Counted from the first letter of the stretch, positions 44,240-53,289 are shown. The stretch is DNA of 64,000 bases from Nocardioides sp. CER19 (GCF_029846275.1 NZ_JARVWS010000001.1:124001-188000), one strand, 5' to 3'. Notes: generated by a model from the sequence alone, not told the origin. Numbers and translations are program-made.

Positions 44240-44263
44240 CAAACAGTCAAGACTGACTGTTTG
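44240..44263. promoter_or_regulatory. TetR operator
   Basis: CAAACAGTCA (44240-44249) and TGACTGTTTG (44254-44263) are perfect arms with a 4-nt centre. The palindrome covers the -35 TTGACT (44250-44245, minus strand) of the TetR operon promoter. Confidence 0.8.
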
Positions 44264-44355
44264 TAGAAATCGTTTACGTTGCCGTTCTCATGCGCGACGG
44301 AGAGGACTAGGTTTCTCCCAGCTCCGCTCGCGCTCGGAAACATGGGGAAACGCAA

Positions 44356-44670
44356 ATGGCTGAGTTCGTGACGACGACTGGCGCCGCTGCGCCCCGGCTC
44401 GCCGTGTCCGGCGACCTCGACATCTCCGGTGTCGAGGAGTTCCTCAGCCACGCCGGGCGGCTGCTGGACGCCGGCACCACGGCGATCGAGATCGACCTCG
44501 CCGGCGTGACGTTCATCGACTCCAGCGGGCTGGGCGCGTTGGTCCGGCTGCAGAAGTCGGCCACCGCCGGTGGCCAGCAGCTGCGGCTCGCGAACGTTCC
44601 CCGCCCGGTCACCCGCATCCTCGACCTGACCGGCCTGACCGAGCTCTTCGAGGAACGGCCCGACAGTTGA
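44356..44670 (+). CDS. STAS-domain anti-sigma-factor antagonist
   Basis: A 104-aa SpoIIAA/RsbV-like protein: PRLAVSGDLDISGVEEFL and VTFIDSSGLGALVRLQ, with the phosphorylatable serine at 56/57. Phosphorylated by a cognate HATPase kinase it is inactive; dephosphorylated by PP2C it binds that kinase. It is followed, with a TTGA overlap, by the phosphatase and then the kinase gene. A TAGGTT -10-like box lies at 44308-44313. Confidence 0.85.
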   Translation: MAEFVTTTGAAAPRLAVSGDLDISGVEEFLSHAGRLLDAGTTAIEIDLAGVTFIDSSGLGALVRLQKSATAGGQQLRLANVPRPVTRILDLTGLTELFEERPDS

Positions 44671-46325
44671 GCGGTCCCCCGCGACGTGCGTCATCCGCGG
44701 CCGTGCCCGACCGACCACGGCGGCTCACGCACGATCCGAAGCGGCTGGCGGCCATCACCGCCGGGGTGGGCGTCGTGCTGACCGCGGCAGCGAGCTGGTC
44801 GACGGCTCGGGTCGATGCCAACAGCGAGCACCGGCTGCTGGTGCAGCAGACCAAGCAGGCGGCGGCGGTCCTGTCCACCGCCATCCTCGTCCTCGAGGAA
44901 CCCTTGAGCACCGCGCTGAGCATCCAGGCCGCAGCGGGCCGGGCCGGCGACCGCGCGGCGTTCACGCGGTTCATGTCGACGTACGTCGGCACCGGCAAGC
45001 CGTTCGTCTCGGCGTCGTTGTGGACGCGGCAGGGCGACCGGGTGAGCCAGCTCGCGACCACCGGAGCCACGCCGGCACTGACGACGACGAGCCCGGCCGG
45101 ACGGAGCTACGCCCTCCACGCGTTCGAGGTGAAGTCACCGTCCGTCCGGCAGGTCACCGCCGGTGGACAGCCGCGCATCGCGTGGGCCCTGGCCGACCCG
45201 GGCAGCGGTCTCGCGGTCTACGCCGAGAGCGCGCTCCCGGCCGACCGCCACGCGCCGGTCGCCCGCGACTCGGCGTACGCCAACCTCGACTACGCCATCT
45301 ACCTCGGCCCCCGCGCCACCGACGCGGCGCTGTCGACCACCGACGTCGACCCGTCGTCGCTTCCGCTGCGAGGCGACACGGCTCGTGAGTCGATCCCCCT
45401 GGGCGACACCACGCTCATCCTCGTCGCCACACCGAACGAGCACCTCGGCTCGACGCAGAGCCGGTGGCTGCCGCTGGGCCTGCTGCTCGGTGGACTGCTC
45501 CTGACCGCCATCGCCGCGATCGCGGCCCGGCGGCTGCTGCGCGACCGCAGTGACGCGGAGGCCGACGCCGCGACGATCACCGCGCTCTTCGAGCAGGTCG
45601 AGACGCTGTACGCCCAGCAGCGGGACCTGTTCGAGCGGCTGCAGCGCGCGCTGCTGCCGCACGGTCTCCCCGCCATCCCCGCGCTCGAGTCGGCCTCGCA
45701 GTACGTCGCAGGTGCCCAGGGCACCGAGATCGGCGGCGACTGGTACAGCCTGGTGGCGCTCGACGAGCACCGGTTCGGCTTCGTCGTCGGCGACGTCTCC
45801 GGCCGCGGCGTGGACACGGTCGCCGTGATGGCGCAGGCGCGCTTCACGGTCCGGGCCTACCTCCTGGACGGCCAGAGCCCGGCGACCGCGCTCGAGAAGT
45901 GCTCGCACCAGTTCGACATCTCCACGGACGGGCACCTGACCACCGTGATCACCGGCGTGGGCGACGTACGAACCGGAGAGGTGACCATGGCGAACGCGGG
46001 GCACCTGCCGCCGTTCCTCCTCGACGGTGAGATCCGGCCCGTCGACGTACCGCCCGGACGGCCGCTGGGCACCGGCCCGGCGCACTACGACGAGACGACG
46101 ATCGCCATGCCGCCCGGCTCGACACTGTTCTGCTTCACCGACGGGCTCGTCGAGCGGCGCGGCGAGTCCATCGACGTCGGCCTCGACCGGCTCGCCGCCA
46201 CGCTCTCGCGTGCGGGCGAGCGCTCCGTGGCCGAGCTCGTCACGCACGCGGTCGACACGCTGCGCAACCCGGACGCCCCCGACGACATCGCCGCCCTCGC
46301 CCTCCGGTGGGAGGGTCCCCGATGA
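44667..46325 (+). CDS. Membrane PP2C (SpoIIE/RsbU-like) phosphatase with external sensor
   Basis: A 552-aa protein: N-terminal membrane segment (LAAITAGVGVVLTAAASWS), an extracytoplasmic region of about 210 residues with no named domain, a second segment (LPLGLLLGGLLLTAIAAIAAR), a short coiled linker (ALFEQVETLYAQQRDLFERLQ) and a PP2C domain with metal-binding Asp in EIGGDWYSL and VGDVSGRGVDTVAVM and later FCFTDGLVERR. It probably senses an outside signal and dephosphorylates the STAS protein. TTG 44667 overlaps the STAS stop. Confidence 0.83.
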   Translation: MSGPPRRASSAAVPDRPRRLTHDPKRLAAITAGVGVVLTAAASWSTARVDANSEHRLLVQQTKQAAAVLSTAILVLEEPLSTALSIQAAAGRAGDRAAFTRFMSTYVGTGKPFVSASLWTRQGDRVSQLATTGATPALTTTSPAGRSYALHAFEVKSPSVRQVTAGGQPRIAWALADPGSGLAVYAESALPADRHAPVARDSAYANLDYAIYLGPRATDAALSTTDVDPSSLPLRGDTARESIPLGDTTLILVATPNEHLGSTQSRWLPLGLLLGGLLLTAIAAIAARRLLRDRSDAEADAATITALFEQVETLYAQQRDLFERLQRALLPHGLPAIPALESASQYVAGAQGTEIGGDWYSLVALDEHRFGFVVGDVSGRGVDTVAVMAQARFTVRAYLLDGQSPATALEKCSHQFDISTDGHLTTVITGVGDVRTGEVTMANAGHLPPFLLDGEIRPVDVPPGRPLGTGPAHYDETTIAMPPGSTLFCFTDGLVERRGESIDVGLDRLAATLSRAGERSVAELVTHAVDTLRNPDAPDDIAALALRWEGPR

Positions 46326-46696
46326 GGACCGAGCTCCCCGGTGACCTGCGCGCCCCCGCCGCCGCGCGACGCTTCATCGACGCGCCGCTCCGGGACCTGC
46401 TCGGCCGTGCGACGCGGCCCGCGGCCGAGGACGTCGTACTCGTCGTCAGCGAGCTGGTCACCAACGCGGTCCGCGCCGACGCCGACACGATCGGGCTCTC
46501 GCTGACCGTCGACGAGGAGCGCGTCGAGGTCGTGATCTCCGACGACGCCGGTGGCTGGCCGACGCTCCGACAGGTCGACTGGGAGGACCCCAGCGGCCGC
46601 GGTCTGGCCATCGTCGACGAGCTCGCCGACCGCTGGGACGCCACCGAGCTCTACCCCGGCAAGCGGATCACCGTGACGTGGTACCGCGGCGGCTGA
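46322..46696 (+). CDS. RsbW/SpoIIAB-like HATPase kinase (anti-sigma regulatory factor)
   Basis: A 124-aa GHKL ATPase: N box VLVVSELVTNAVRADAD, G1 ISDDAGGWP, G2 GRGLAIVDELAD. Such kinases bind a sigma factor or phosphorylate a STAS antagonist. It overlaps the phosphatase gene by ATGA and completes a three-part partner switch. No sigma factor is encoded next to it, so the target is elsewhere or is not a sigma factor. Confidence 0.83.
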   Translation: MRTELPGDLRAPAAARRFIDAPLRDLLGRATRPAAEDVVLVVSELVTNAVRADADTIGLSLTVDEERVEVVISDDAGGWPTLRQVDWEDPSGRGLAIVDELADRWDATELYPGKRITVTWYRGG

Positions 46697-46706
46697 CTGT
46701 CCGACC

Positions 46707-49367
46707 TCAGCCGACCCGCGCCACCATCGGCAGCCGCGACCGGGTGAACAGCCCCACGACGACCGCGGTGAGCAGCGGCAACCCGAGGACGACCACGGCG
46801 ATCATCAGCCACGGGATCTCGATGTAGGGGCCCACGTGGTCGCTGCCGCTGTAGCCCTCCGCCGTCAGCGGCCACGTGACGGCGAGGCCGGGTACGAAGC
46901 CGACGAGCATCCCGAGCACCGCGCCGACGAAGGAGACCACGAAGGTGTACGCCGCGGCGACCCTGCGCCGCGTCCGAGGTGCCGCTCCCACCGCCGCGAG
47001 CGTGGCCAGGTCGGGCCGGGCGTCGGACAGCGCGAGGAACATCGCCGTCAGGGTGCCGCCGAGCATCAGGATCGCGCCGAGGGCAGCCAGCACCCACTGC
47101 ACGATCCTCGTGTAGGCGTCGGCCTGGTAGCCGCGCTCGACGTACACGCCCGCCGGGGTCGGCAGGTCCTGGAGGGCGGCCTGCAGGTCCTTCTGGGCTT
47201 CCGTGGTGAGGTGCGGCTGCGCCACGTCCAGCGCCACGGTCGCCGCCGGGACGCCGGCCCGCCTCGCGACCGACGGCGGGAGGATCGCGCGGAGCGGGGC
47301 CACGTCGTCGTCGGGCCGGTAGAGCACGGTGGCGGGCACCGTGACCGCCGGCGTCGAGACCGTCGGGCCGTCGTCGTCGCTGGTCTCGACGTGGATCGCG
47401 ACCTGGTCGAGCCGGGTCTGCGATGCGTCGCTGGTGAGGACCACAGCCCGTCCCGCGGACAGCGTCTCGGCCACCCCCTCATCGGCCGAGAAGTAGGACG
47501 CGACGAGGGACGGGAGCTGCGCCCCGTCGCTGACGACGACGTCGGTACCGAGGGCGGACGACGACGAGCTGGGACTGATCTGCTCGTCCTCGGCCGTGCG
47601 CGCCGGGTCGGCGAACACCACGTTGACCCACGAGGTCGTCGAGGTCTGCCCGACCCCGACCACCGGGCTGACTCGCGCGGCGGGTGCGTGCTCCCGCACG
47701 ACGTCGGCGACCTGGTCCCAGTCGGTCGGGCGGTCCGGCCTCGGGTCGAGGTAGCCGTAGTCGGGCGTGACCGAGGCGTCCCCCATGACGAGGTTGGGCG
47801 TGTAGGACTCCCTGTTCTGCTTCTCGTCGCTCGAGGTGGAGATGCCGAGGGCGACGACGCCGGCCACGGTCGCGGCGACGGCGGCGACGGCAGGCGTCGT
47901 ACGCGTCCGGTGCCGCACGGCGTCGCGGGCGGCGAACCGGACCGGCAGCGGGAAGCGGCCGGCGGCGCGGGCGACCCACGAGACGACGACCGGCACCAGC
48001 AGCACCATCCCGAGCACGCACACCACCGCGGACCAGGCGACCATGAGGTCGCCCCGGCCGGAGGCTCCCGCGATCGCCATGAGCACGCCGATCCCGAAGA
48101 GGACCACCCCGAGGACCGGGAAGGCCCGCGTCGGCTTGGCGTCGCCGCGGCGCCCGGCGAGCACGGCCACGACGTTCTGCCGCGAGGCGATCCAGGCCGG
48201 CACCACGCAGGCGATCACGGCGCTGGCCAGGCCGAAGGCGGCCACGGCGACCAGGTGCGGCCACGGTACGTCGAACGGGCCGAGCCAGCTCGCGTTGAAC
48301 CGCTGCACCACCGGCTGCAGCAGCCAAGCGGCGCCGATGCCGCCGGCGACCCCGATCACGGCGGCCGCGACGCCGAGCAGCAGGCCGCCGGCGAGGATGA
48401 CGCGGCGCGCCTGGGCCGGCGTACCTCCCGAGGCGACCAGCAGCGCGAGCGAGCGCTGCTGCTTGCGCGCGCCGACGGCGAACGCGGGGCCCGCGAGCAG
48501 CACCACCTCGATGAGCGCCATCACGACGATGAGCGCGGCGACCTGCAGGGTGGTGCTGTCGCCCGAGCCGTCGTCCATCGAGTCGGGGTAGTCGTCGGGG
48601 TGGCTGGCGATGTGCCGGTCGGTGACGAGGACGCCGAGGTCGTTGAGCCGCTGCACCTGCGACCACGTGAGCGGAGGGCCGTCGACGAGCCACCCCTGTC
48701 CCATCCCGTCGTCCGTCAGCCGAGGCAGCGTGCCCGGCAGCCCGACGACCACCTCGCCGCTGCGGCGGGTCGCATCCACGATGGTGCCGACGATCGTGCG
48801 GGACGACTCGGTGCCGTCGCGGTCGACGATCGTGAGCGTGTCACCCACGCCGCGGTCGCGCATCGCCTGGTTGACGACGACCTCGTCGGAGGCGGCGGGC
48901 CAGCGTCCGCCGTCGAGCCGGTAGAAGCCACGCGCGAGCGGCGCCGTGACGTCGGCCTGCTCCGCCGCGACGGCCTCGCGGCCGTGCGGCGTGCGCACGA
49001 CGAGCTCCGACGACGTCGGGGCGGCCAGCTTCGACCGGTGCCCGATGACGCCCTCGACGTCGGCGAACGTGGTCGCCCGGGACAGCTCGTCACCGGCAAC
49101 CCAGTCCCGCAGCGGGTCAGGCCCCTGGGTGACCCGCTGCCGCCCCTCGAAGATCTGGACCTCGGCGGTCGCGACCGCGCCGAGCCGGCGGCTGATGCCC
49201 TCGGTCGGCGACACGTCGGCGGTCTGGATGAGGATGTCGGCGGTGACGACGGCCAGGACCGGCAGGGTCACCATGACGAGCGCGATGATCGCCCGCGCCC
49301 GGTGCTTGAGCAGGTCGCGACGGGCCAGCCGGAGCGCGATCCGCCAGCCGAGGAGGTGCCGCCTCAC
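46707..49367 (-). CDS. FtsX-like ABC transporter permease
   Basis: An 886-aa MacB/FtsX-type permease: N-terminal membrane segment (ARAIIALVMVTLPVLAVV), a large external region, two FtsX cores of three or four segments each (around residues 250-400 and 730-880), and segments between them. It lacks a signal for drug specificity; such systems export peptides or lipids or act in antimicrobial-peptide resistance. The GTG at 49367 overlaps the ATPase stop (GTGA). Last gene of the PadR operon. Confidence 0.83.
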   Translation of the reverse strand: MRRHLLGWRIALRLARRDLLKHRARAIIALVMVTLPVLAVVTADILIQTADVSPTEGISRRLGAVATAEVQIFEGRQRVTQGPDPLRDWVAGDELSRATTFADVEGVIGHRSKLAAPTSSELVVRTPHGREAVAAEQADVTAPLARGFYRLDGGRWPAASDEVVVNQAMRDRGVGDTLTIVDRDGTESSRTIVGTIVDATRRSGEVVVGLPGTLPRLTDDGMGQGWLVDGPPLTWSQVQRLNDLGVLVTDRHIASHPDDYPDSMDDGSGDSTTLQVAALIVVMALIEVVLLAGPAFAVGARKQQRSLALLVASGGTPAQARRVILAGGLLLGVAAAVIGVAGGIGAAWLLQPVVQRFNASWLGPFDVPWPHLVAVAAFGLASAVIACVVPAWIASRQNVVAVLAGRRGDAKPTRAFPVLGVVLFGIGVLMAIAGASGRGDLMVAWSAVVCVLGMVLLVPVVVSWVARAAGRFPLPVRFAARDAVRHRTRTTPAVAAVAATVAGVVALGISTSSDEKQNRESYTPNLVMGDASVTPDYGYLDPRPDRPTDWDQVADVVREHAPAARVSPVVGVGQTSTTSWVNVVFADPARTAEDEQISPSSSSSALGTDVVVSDGAQLPSLVASYFSADEGVAETLSAGRAVVLTSDASQTRLDQVAIHVETSDDDGPTVSTPAVTVPATVLYRPDDDVAPLRAILPPSVARRAGVPAATVALDVAQPHLTTEAQKDLQAALQDLPTPAGVYVERGYQADAYTRIVQWVLAALGAILMLGGTLTAMFLALSDARPDLATLAAVGAAPRTRRRVAAAYTFVVSFVGAVLGMLVGFVPGLAVTWPLTAEGYSGSDHVGPYIEIPWLMIAVVVLGLPLLTAVVVGLFTRSRLPMVARVG

Positions 49368-50083
49368 GACCGCACCGCCGCCATCGGCTCGCCGGCCTCG
49401 TCGACGACGGCGCCGTCGCGCAGGAAGACCACGCGGTCGGCCCACGCCGCGTGCCGCGGCTCGTGGGTCACCAGCACTCCGGCCGCGCCGGCGTCGCAGC
49501 GGGCGCGCAGGAGCCGCAGGATGTCCTCGCCGGTGACCGAGTCGAGTGCCCCGGTGGGCTCGTCGGCGAGGATCAGCCGCCGGTCCCCCACCACGGCACG
49601 GGCGATGGCGACCCGCTGCTGCTGGCCGCCCGACATCTCGTCGGGGAAGCGGTCGGCGAGGTCGGCGATCCCCAGCTCGCCCAGCGCCGTGGACGCCGCC
49701 GCCCGGGCCGCCCGCGTGGGCACCCCGTCGAGCTCCAGCGGAAGGCTGACGTTCTCGCCGGCGGTCAGGGCTGGGATGAGGTTGAAGTCCTGGAACACGT
49801 AGCCGATCGACGTCCGGCGCAGCTTGGCCCGCTCGGCGCTGCCGACGGCCGTGAGGTCGGTGCCCTCGACGAGCACGCGTCCCGACGTGGGCTGGTCGAG
49901 CCCGCCGGCCAGGGTGAGCAGCGTCGACTTCCCCGAGCCCGACGGGCCCATGACGGCGACCAGCTCGCCGGCGTACGTCTCGAAGGAGACCTCGCGCAGC
50001 GCGTGGACGGCCAGGCCACCGGCGCCGTGGATACGGGTGACCTGGGCCAGCTCGAGGACGGGGCGGGTCTCAGGGGCGTTCAT
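49364..50083 (-). CDS. ABC transporter ATP-binding protein (MacB/LolD-like)
   Basis: A 239-aa ATPase: Walker A GPSGSGKSTLL, signature MSGGQQQRVAIARAVVGD, Walker B LILADEPTGALDS, and H-loop VLVTHEPRHA. It works with the overlapping FtsX-like permease. The ATG overlaps the stop of the 51-aa gene upstream. Confidence 0.9.
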   Translation of the reverse strand: MNAPETRPVLELAQVTRIHGAGGLAVHALREVSFETYAGELVAVMGPSGSGKSTLLTLAGGLDQPTSGRVLVEGTDLTAVGSAERAKLRRTSIGYVFQDFNLIPALTAGENVSLPLELDGVPTRAARAAASTALGELGIADLADRFPDEMSGGQQQRVAIARAVVGDRRLILADEPTGALDSVTGEDILRLLRARCDAGAAGVLVTHEPRHAAWADRVVFLRDGAVVDEAGEPMAAVRS

Positions 50084-50235
50084 CGGTCGGTCTCCTCGGG
50101 TTCGGTGGCGGCAAGCTCAGGTTCGGGACGCGTACGGCGGGTGGGTCGGTGCAGGCGCTCACGGGCCTGCTCGAGCCAGCGCCTCTCGGCGCGGCGGAGC
50201 CGGTCGGCCTCGTGGGGGGCCAGGCGGTCGCTCAT
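50080..50235 (-). CDS. 51-aa charged small protein between PadR and ABC genes
   Basis: ATG 50235 overlaps the PadR stop by one base (TGATG) and the stop TGA (50082-50080) overlaps the ATPase ATG (ATGA), so all four genes are translationally coupled. The product, opening MSDRLAPHEADRLRRAERRW, is rich in Arg and Glu, probably one amphipathic helix followed by a Pro/Glu tail (PTRRTRPEPELAATEPEETDR in sense). No membrane segment or cysteine. It may bind the ATPase or PadR; function unknown. Confidence 0.7.
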   Translation of the reverse strand: MSDRLAPHEADRLRRAERRWLEQARERLHRPTRRTRPEPELAATEPEETDR

Positions 50236-50762
50236 CAGCGGGCTCCGTCCGGGTGGTCGGCGACGCGGCGCAGCCGGGCGTCGCAGTGGTCGAGCCAGCG
50301 GATCTCGGCCTCGGCCGCGAAGGCGAGTGAGTCGAGGACGAGCTCGTAGGCCAGGTCGGTCGTCTGGCGCTTGAGCCGGTTGTAGCCCTGCAGCGCCGAC
50401 ATCGTGGCGCTTCGCTGGCGCTGGATGACGGCCGTCGGATCGAGCCCCGGCGCGCTCACCGCGAGCGCCACCTTGATGGCGAGCTCGTCGCGCGGCGGCT
50501 GGGTGCGCGGCACCGCGCTGCCGAACCAGTCGGTCAGCTCGGCGCGCCCCGCGTCGGTCAGCTTGTAGATCTGGTGGCCGTCGTCGTCGGTGTCGCCACC
50601 CTCGACGAGTCCGTCACGCTCGAGGCGGGACAGCGTCGTGTAGACCTGCCCGATGTTGAGCGGCCAGGTCTCCGCGGTGCGCTCCTCGAACGCCGCCCGG
50701 AGCTGGTAGCCGTACATCGGCTCCTCGTCCAGGAGCGCGAGCAGCGCGTGCTTGACCGACAT
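50235..50762 (-). CDS. PadR-family transcriptional regulator
   Basis: A 175-aa PadR regulator with N-terminal winged helix (SVKHALLALLDEEPMYGYQLRAAFEERTAETWPLNIGQ in sense, LSRLERDGLVEG for the wing) and a C-terminal helical dimer domain. GAGGAGG is 3-4 nt before the ATG. The operator-like palindrome at 50782-50807 upstream suggests autorepression of the ABC operon, typically relieved by a drug or peptide ligand. Confidence 0.87.
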   Translation of the reverse strand: MSVKHALLALLDEEPMYGYQLRAAFEERTAETWPLNIGQVYTTLSRLERDGLVEGGDTDDDGHQIYKLTDAGRAELTDWFGSAVPRTQPPRDELAIKVALAVSAPGLDPTAVIQRQRSATMSALQGYNRLKRQTTDLAYELVLDSLAFAAEAEIRWLDHCDARLRRVADHPDGAR

Positions 50763-50781
50763 GGTCCTCCTCGGTGACTAG

Positions 50782-50807
50782 ATACTGGGTATGTGTATAC
50801 CCGGTAT
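50782..50807. promoter_or_regulatory. PadR operator
   Basis: ATACTGGGTAT (50782-50792) and ATACCCGGTAT (50797-50807) are inverted, 10 of 11 matching, with a 4-nt centre. The site is A/T-rich relative to its surroundings and lies 20 bp before the PadR start. Confidence 0.7.
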
Positions 50808-50923
50808 GGCCTGAAGCGCAAGTGCGACACGGTTCGGGGCCGGCTTTCGGCGCCCAGAGGTGAACCATCAACCGTCCTAGCACCGCAACCGGTTGACCAC
50901 GCACCGCCCGGGGGACGGCCAGG

Positions 50924-50941
50924 GGCTGACGAAGGTCAGCC
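50924..50941 (-). terminator. Hairpin at the end of the second ABC unit
   Basis: GGCTGAC and GTCAGCC pair around a GAAG loop and overlap the stop codon of the permease gene. Short stem; weak. Confidence 0.35.
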
Positions 50942-52474
50942 GGCGACCGTCATCACGACCCGCGCCCGGGTGGCCGGCTCGACCCACCCGTCCCGGGCCT
51001 TCAGCAGCCGCAGCATCGACCACCCGACCAGCGGCGCGGCGACGAGCACCGACAGCGGCCAGGCCTCGACCTGCGACAGGCCGGAGAAGACGAGGCTGGT
51101 GACGGTCGTGCTGGCGGCCAGCTTGGTCGAGTAGCCGACCATCGCGAGCGGCGGGGCGGGCGTCGCCCGGGCCGAGCGCAGGTCCACGGCGTACGGCGAC
51201 CGCAGCGACCACCGCATCGACGCGCCGAGCACCTGCAGGATCACCACGACCCAGGTGCACAGCAGCGCCGCGAGCTCGGCGGCCGTCGGCACACCGGCGC
51301 GCAGCACGGCGAGACCGAGCGTGATGCCGGAGGCGACGAACAGGAACTCCATCAGCACCCAGGCCCGCGCGGCGAACACCGTCCCCGGCGACACGGGGAG
51401 CGACTCCCGCCAGAGCGCACCCCGCGTCTCCAGGCTCCACGCGTTGACGCCGAAGAGGAGCGCGCCGCCGGAGGCGACCAGGCCGGGGAGGATCGTGAGC
51501 TGGTTCCAGGGCAGGTCGCCGGCGAGGGAGACGAGCCCGGGCCCGACCGCGAGGACGGCGAGGCCGCGACGCATCGGCACCGCCCGCCACACCGAGGCGC
51601 GGTCGACGCGCAGCACGGCGCCGAGGTCGGAGGACGTGGTCGGGCGCGCGCGGTAGCGGCCGCTCTCGACCCGGAGCTCCTCGCGCGGCTGCAGCCGGGC
51701 CGTCAGGTGGGCCGGGACCGCGCCGAGCGCGACGGCCACCACGAAGACGCCGACGATGACGAGCACGGTGAGCAGCCAGTGCCAGCCGAAGCCCGCGTCG
51801 AGGCCCATGACCAGCCGGCGCGTGGGCAGGGCGTCGAGGACGTCGTCGAGCCGGTGCGACAGCTGCAGGGCACCGGCGGCGCCGATCCCGAGGATCGCCA
51901 GGACGCGCACCGCGGCGATGCCGTGGGCGGTCCGGCGCACGCCCTCGATCGACCAGGCGACGACCTGGCCGACCGCGGTCGCGGCCAGCACCCACAGGAA
52001 GGTGCCGATGACCATCGGGACGAAGGCAGCAGGCCCGACGGCGTACGCCGCCGACCCGATGAGCAGCCAGCACTGGAGCAGCCACGCGATGTTCAGCGGC
52101 GCCAGCAGCAGCGCGCCCAGGTGGTCGGTCGTCGGGCTGACCGGGTAGGCGACGAGCTGGTCGCGCGGCACGAGCTCACGGCCGCCGCCCGACGCGACGG
52201 CGGAGGCCAGGGTGAGCAGCTGGAAGCCGGCGAACGCGGTCGGCATCAGCAGCAGCAGGTTGAACGCGTAGCCGTCACCGGCGGCGCCGGGCAGGTAGGC
52301 CGGCACGACGGCCGCGCCCACCGTGATGACGACGAACACCGCAAGACCGACGAGGGTCCGCCGCCGGCGTACGGTGCCGGCCCGCAGGCGCAGCAGGTGG
52401 CCGACGTCCTGGACGGCCCACCACTGGCCGCGGACGAGGGAGCGCGGCTCAGTCGAGAAGGCCGCGGTAGGCAC
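50936..52474 (-). CDS. ABC-2-like multi-TM permease
   Basis: A 512-aa membrane protein with about 12 hydrophobic segments, including LVGLAVFVVITVGAAVVPAY and LLTVLVIVGVFVVAVALGA. It has no assigned family that I recognise with certainty, but its start (GTG 52474) overlaps the ATPase gene by 26 nt, which makes it the membrane partner of that ATPase. A soluble, charged middle part separates two membrane halves. Substrate unknown. Confidence 0.7.
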   Translation of the reverse strand: MPTAAFSTEPRSLVRGQWWAVQDVGHLLRLRAGTVRRRRTLVGLAVFVVITVGAAVVPAYLPGAAGDGYAFNLLLLMPTAFAGFQLLTLASAVASGGGRELVPRDQLVAYPVSPTTDHLGALLLAPLNIAWLLQCWLLIGSAAYAVGPAAFVPMVIGTFLWVLAATAVGQVVAWSIEGVRRTAHGIAAVRVLAILGIGAAGALQLSHRLDDVLDALPTRRLVMGLDAGFGWHWLLTVLVIVGVFVVAVALGAVPAHLTARLQPREELRVESGRYRARPTTSSDLGAVLRVDRASVWRAVPMRRGLAVLAVGPGLVSLAGDLPWNQLTILPGLVASGGALLFGVNAWSLETRGALWRESLPVSPGTVFAARAWVLMEFLFVASGITLGLAVLRAGVPTAAELAALLCTWVVVILQVLGASMRWSLRSPYAVDLRSARATPAPPLAMVGYSTKLAASTTVTSLVFSGLSQVEAWPLSVLVAAPLVGWSMLRLLKARDGWVEPATRARVVMTVAG

Positions 52475-53174
52475 GCGCCCCCTCCTCGCCGGCCATCTCG
52501 TGCGCGGTGACGGTGGCGACGCGCGCGCCGCCGCGGAGGACGAGGACCGACGAGCAGGCCTCGATCGCGAGCTCGCGCAGGTGGGTGGAGACGAGGACGC
52601 AGGCCCCGCGGGCACGGGCGTCGTTGACGATGTCGAGGGTCGCCTCGACCCCGATCGGGTCCACGCCGTCGAACGGCTCGTCGAGCAGCAGGACCTCGGG
52701 CTCGTGGAAGGCGGCCAGCACGACCGACAGCCGACGGCCCATGCCGTGCGAGAAGCCGCTGGTCACGCGGTGCGCGACGTCGCCGAGCTCGAACCGCTCG
52801 AGCAGGTCGCGCGCCCGGTCCTCCCAGCCCACGCCGAGCCGCCGGAGCTTCGCGGACAGCTGGAGGTGTTCCCACGGGGTCGCGCGGGGGACCAGCCCGC
52901 CGACGTCGGGGCAGTAGCCGACCGAGCGCTTCGCCTCGAGCGGCTCGGCCCGTACGTCGTGCCCGGCGACGAGGACCCGGCCCTGGGTGGGCGGCACGAC
53001 ACCCGCGACGACGCGCATGGTGGTCGACTTGCCGGCGCCGTTCCTGCCGAGGAGGGCGGTGCTGTGGCCGGCGTACGCCACGAGGTCGACGCCGCTGACG
53101 GCCTCCACCTCGCCGAACCGCACGTGAAGGCCCTGCACGTCAACGACCGGCCGGGGGACTCGCTCGCTCACCAC
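52449..53174 (-). CDS. ABC transporter ATP-binding protein
   Basis: A 241-aa ATPase: Walker A LLGRNGAGKSTTMR, Walker B VLLLDEPFDGVDPIG, H-loop VLVSTHLRE. The signature is degenerate: FSHGMGRRLSVVLA in place of LSGGQ-x-R. GTG 53174 or 53171 (GGAGG 5 or 8 nt upstream) is the start. It pairs with the overlapping multi-TM permease. Confidence 0.83.
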   Translation of the reverse strand: MVSERVPRPVVDVQGLHVRFGEVEAVSGVDLVAYAGHSTALLGRNGAGKSTTMRVVAGVVPPTQGRVLVAGHDVRAEPLEAKRSVGYCPDVGGLVPRATPWEHLQLSAKLRRLGVGWEDRARDLLERFELGDVAHRVTSGFSHGMGRRLSVVLAAFHEPEVLLLDEPFDGVDPIGVEATLDIVNDARARGACVLVSTHLRELAIEACSSVLVLRGGARVATVTAHEMAGEEGARAYRGLLD

Positions 53175-53289
53175 CTGATCCTCCCCGCTGGCCGTCCGCG
53201 GCGCCAGGGTCGCACGGCCCGATCTCCCCGCGCGAGTGTGACTAGGTGGAACTGACCGAAAGGATGAGTCCCCGCGGGCGGAGACGACG

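Noticed and set aside
44216-44242. TetR start at TTG 44242
   Set aside because: The codon lies inside the operator and upstream of the -10; GTG 44215 fits the promoter.
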